Shown one piece after another: positions 61,301 to 64,000 of a stretch of 64,000 nt of DNA. How positions within the stretch are numbered: position 1 is the first letter of the stretch; the number at the start of each line of letters is the position of its first letter. Origin of the DNA: Beta vulgaris subsp. vulgaris (taxonomy: Eukaryota; Streptophyta; Magnoliopsida; Caryophyllales; Amaranthaceae); assembly GCF_026745355.1 (NCBI RefSeq), contig NC_079208.1:58638892-58702891 (forward strand), read 5' to 3'. Both the position numbers and the translations under genes were made by a program. The notes under the pieces were generated by a model. That model had not been told where the DNA came from. It made no database searches and worked only from the letters and a program-made list of their open reading frames with translations.

Positions 61301-64000
61301 TATTGTTGGCATTAATCAATGTTGGGTTTGGCGTCACACATGATAAGTCTGGTGGCCTCCCTCTCATCTTGGTTTAGCTTTGTCATTATGAGTTTATGAC
61401 TGCCTAGTATGAACCTTGGGGTTTCCTGAGATGCTTCTTGGTTCGAGACCCTTCTCTCCAAGGGTCTGCTAAGCCACTTGGGTGGGTGTCCTTCCAAAGT
61501 ATGAATTATAATGTTTTCAACTGAACTTCCCTTCCCTGTATTAGCTACTGTCTACTTCTTTATGATTCTTTCTTTAATTGTGCTGTTTGTGCATTTGATT
61601 TTCTTGTCATAGTCTATATGTTGAGCTTCACTATATGGAATACTTTGCTGCTTGAAGTACAGTATCCTTGTTTTATCTACGTGCTGCTGTGTGGTTAAGG
61701 GGGGTTGTTATTTTTGAGTTAGCAGTTGATGATCACTGCTTCTTCTTAGCTATATGTTCAAGTGTCCATGTTTGTTCCATTCAATATGTTCTTGGCTTCT
61801 TGCAAACAGTAATTGGTACAAATCAATCACATGCTGTGTTACTTGACTTTGTGGTCTGTATCTTTTGGACAATGTAGTATTATCATTTGCTATCAGATTT
61901 TTTTTTTTGTTTTTCTGGTGCAGTTGCTATCAAATATTAGCTTATTATACTCTTGCATATCTTCCTGTAGGAGGTGTCTACTTTAATCTTCCTAGTCTTA
62001 TAATCTAATTGTCTGCATTGGGACTGAAAACAGATATAATTCTCAGCAGGGGTGCAGATACAATAACTCCTTCAGAAGAGGGCTTAGAAGATCACCTGTG
62101 TTTCTATGATGTACTTTCTGGCCATTTTATTCAGGTGCCAGAGGATGGACAACCCATTCTTGATCTGATTGTGAAGCTATGGAGCCAGTCATTTGCATCT
62201 CATATATTTGCGCTGTTATTCCACAAATGGGTATGTGAAATTCCATGTAGGCTGTGGACTTATTTTAGCAAATCTTGGTGTGTAATTCTCAATGGAAGAA
62301 GACGGCCCTAATATCAAGAATTTTTACTATGATATTTATTGTCTAAATGTTGATGGTGTAAAGGGTAGCATTGCACAAGAAACTTTTACCAAATCATCGT
62401 ATCAGTTTAGCCTGACTGATCAAGGATATTCGTAAGGAATGAAATTCAACTTTTAGAATTTGTGGGAAGAGAACAGGGGAATAGTGCAAGACAGGATAGA
62501 AAACCAGCCAATAAGAGAGTTTAAATTAATCAAAATGATGTTTTCTCTCCCTCCCTATTTTGTTCTTAAGTTTTGGAGGGAAATGCACCCTACGAAACAC
62601 TTTAGCTTGTTTTTAGTGTCTTATTTGGCAAGACACTGGCTGATAGTAGGAATATGTACTTTAGTTTAGTGTACTTGTTGCTGATAAATGAAATTGTTAT
62701 TTGGTTTAGCAGTGCTTTTAGATACCAATAAGGTTCTTTAATCAATTAATTATTTATTTCTAGGTGAATTCTGAAATTATTGTGCTCAGAAGACTCTTGA
62801 GTTACGATTTTGTATTACACCTGTTGAAAAATGTATTAGCTTCTCAATTTTACTACTCTAGAACTGTATAATGGAAAGCTGTTAAGTTGCATATAGAAAC
62901 TAGGGGGAGACTGTTGTATATTAAAGCCCTATGGAGTTGGGGGAGAGTAAAGGGAACCCAATCCCACAGGGGAACCGACTCAAGGCTGAAAAGTGTAACC
63001 TTAAGGCCTAGCTCAACCATTTCAATGAATCCAAACCATGAAGTTGGTTGATTCCCTACCATTTGTCTTCGAATGTCTAAATCATTGATCTTTATCTACA
63101 TTTGTCTAGGAAATATAAGTATAGCTCCATAGTATTGGTTTCGTTGTACTCTTCTATGATGGTGAGTGGATGGGGTAGGTTGGGATAAGTAAATTTATGT
63201 AGAATTATTGTTCCGTCATTTCAGCTGACTTGTGAAGGTAATCTCATGGCAATTGGATACTTCATTCCATATTAATTGCAATGTTTCCCATCAATTGGAA
63301 CATTACCTTGGTAATGGGTTATCTCTATCTCTTTCCTTACCACACGGGTCACTCTTTTTTTATCAATCTCTATCTCTGTCCTCTTTCACATACCTACTTA
63401 GGAATTATTAGTCTTATCAAGTGTCAACATTCAAAGAGAGTGGTTAAACTAAGATTTTTACCTGTTAGTAACATCCAGTTTTTAGTTGTCTTTAGTTCCA
63501 GTTCTTCTCCATGGGAACTCTGGTTATGCTTGGGCAATAGTTGTGGTGAACAAACTTTTCCGTTTAATTAGACAAACAATTCTTTCAATTAAGTATTTAT
63601 TGTCCAGGATATCACTTAGTCCTTGGCAATAGTTCACAGTATCGTGTTAACCAGATTGGACTTTTTATATGTTTGAATGCAGGCAGTTATGACTACTATT
63701 CTATTTTAATGTGTCCAATAGGCTGGTAGTAAGAGTAGAGGGTAAGACCATACTTGCTATTTCCATATTGAGCTTTGATCTTGTGCATAAAGGGCATAGG
63801 TTTTAGGCTCTAACCTTTGAAGCAAAGTTCTGTTTTGTTGATTAGAACTTACTAGGCTATCACTATGTTCCTTACTTCCTTCATGCATCTGTTGTTGAGC
63901 ATTATTTCTGTCCACTCTTGCAGTTCTTTGAAGTTGAGATCGAGGACTCCGAGAAGCTTCTTCGCTATTCATCTGCTCTTGTTCAGGGTTCTGCAAATGT
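55313..64000 (+). CDS. Conserved plant protein of unknown function (possibly DUF639, At1g71240-like), 5' part
   Basis: Four exons join in frame: 55313-55390 (MQQISANRRRAYLTALSQEI...), 55766-55850 (...RRNLLQELFADIALEVDDRA), 62034-62230 (...LCFYDVLSGHF... LWSQSFASHIFALLFHKW) and 63924-64000 (FFEVEIEDSEKLLRYSSALV...). The last continues beyond the window. All junctions are GT-AG and phases agree. About 145 residues are visible: a basic N terminus, a helical acidic stretch, then a conserved W/F-rich segment. From memory it resembles the plant DUF639 group, sometimes labelled a chromosome-partitioning protein, but I cannot confirm that and the biochemical role is unknown. The second intron is about 6.2 kb and contains repeats. 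The ATG chosen is the first in frame. Confidence 0.8.
57528..57873. mobile_element. Stowaway-like element in the long intron
   Basis: The left end ctcctccatttctag and the right end gggctagagggagta resemble Stowaway termini (ctccctcc...ggagggag type). The length of about 346 bp fits, but the arms are degenerate. Confidence 0.45.
57874..62033. other. Rest of the 6.2-kb intron; no gene recognised
   Basis: Less AT-rich than normal intron, with stop-interrupted frames that match no family I know. The composition suggests that old inserted sequence fills much of it. Confidence 0.4.
59880..60345. repeat. Diverged ~235-bp tandem duplication in the intron
   Basis: The phrases gtaggctttaaagggccag, cttggggttgttgg, gatctagtatccttctctct and gatgtttcttttgga in the first copy recur as gtagggtttagagggccat, cttggggttgttga, gatctagaatttttccctct and catgtttcttttggt about 240 bp later. 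Non-coding. Confidence 0.65.

Overview
This is a stretch of nuclear DNA from a flowering plant, probably a eudicot. The evidence is AT-rich intergenic DNA, GT-AG introns from under 100 bp to over 6 kb, plant-specific gene families, many plant-type transposon relics, and a small insert of chloroplast DNA. The species cannot be named from the sequence alone.

Layout. 1-11.9 kb is transposon territory: a fold-back element (655-1078), a small hairpin MITE (1696-1796), and the decayed RepHel gene of an autonomous Helitron (about 5.9-11.7 kb, + strand). The Helitron ends in a classic hairpin and CTAG terminus at 11853. 11.9-14.7 kb is intergenic and carries a Copia-type LTR joined to a second partial LTR. 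15.1-20.3 kb is a complete 12-exon gene for a cytosolic UDP-glucuronate decarboxylase (UDP-xylose synthase, 342 aa). 21.8-22.15 kb is an intronless histone H4 gene on the minus strand. 22.66-23.64 kb is a Mutator-like fold-back element with telomere-like internal repeats. It is followed by minus-strand Helitron ends, a LINE relic, a minisatellite and a Tourist-like MITE.

26.7-31.6 kb holds a tiny gene for the mitochondrial ATP synthase 6 kDa subunit. Its long second intron contains a tandem duplication and a chloroplast atpA fragment. 35.66-43.61 kb is a complete six-exon gene for an ACR9/ACR10-type ACT-domain protein (419 aa), with MITEs in its introns and Helitron 5' fragments upstream. 44.5-54.2 kb is a large tandem array of a roughly 315-bp monomer, about 29 copies. 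It directly abuts a Helitron 5' end, is rich in CpG, and is interrupted near its right end by a 555-bp hAT-like element. 55.3 kb to the window end is the 5' part of a conserved plant gene, possibly DUF639 family, with a 6.2-kb intron; it runs off the edge.

The four complete genes are functionally unrelated (nucleotide-sugar synthesis, chromatin, mitochondrial ATP synthase, amino-acid sensing/regulation), as is normal for plant chromosomes. The most interesting non-genic structure is the 315-bp array and its apparent link to a Helitron end.
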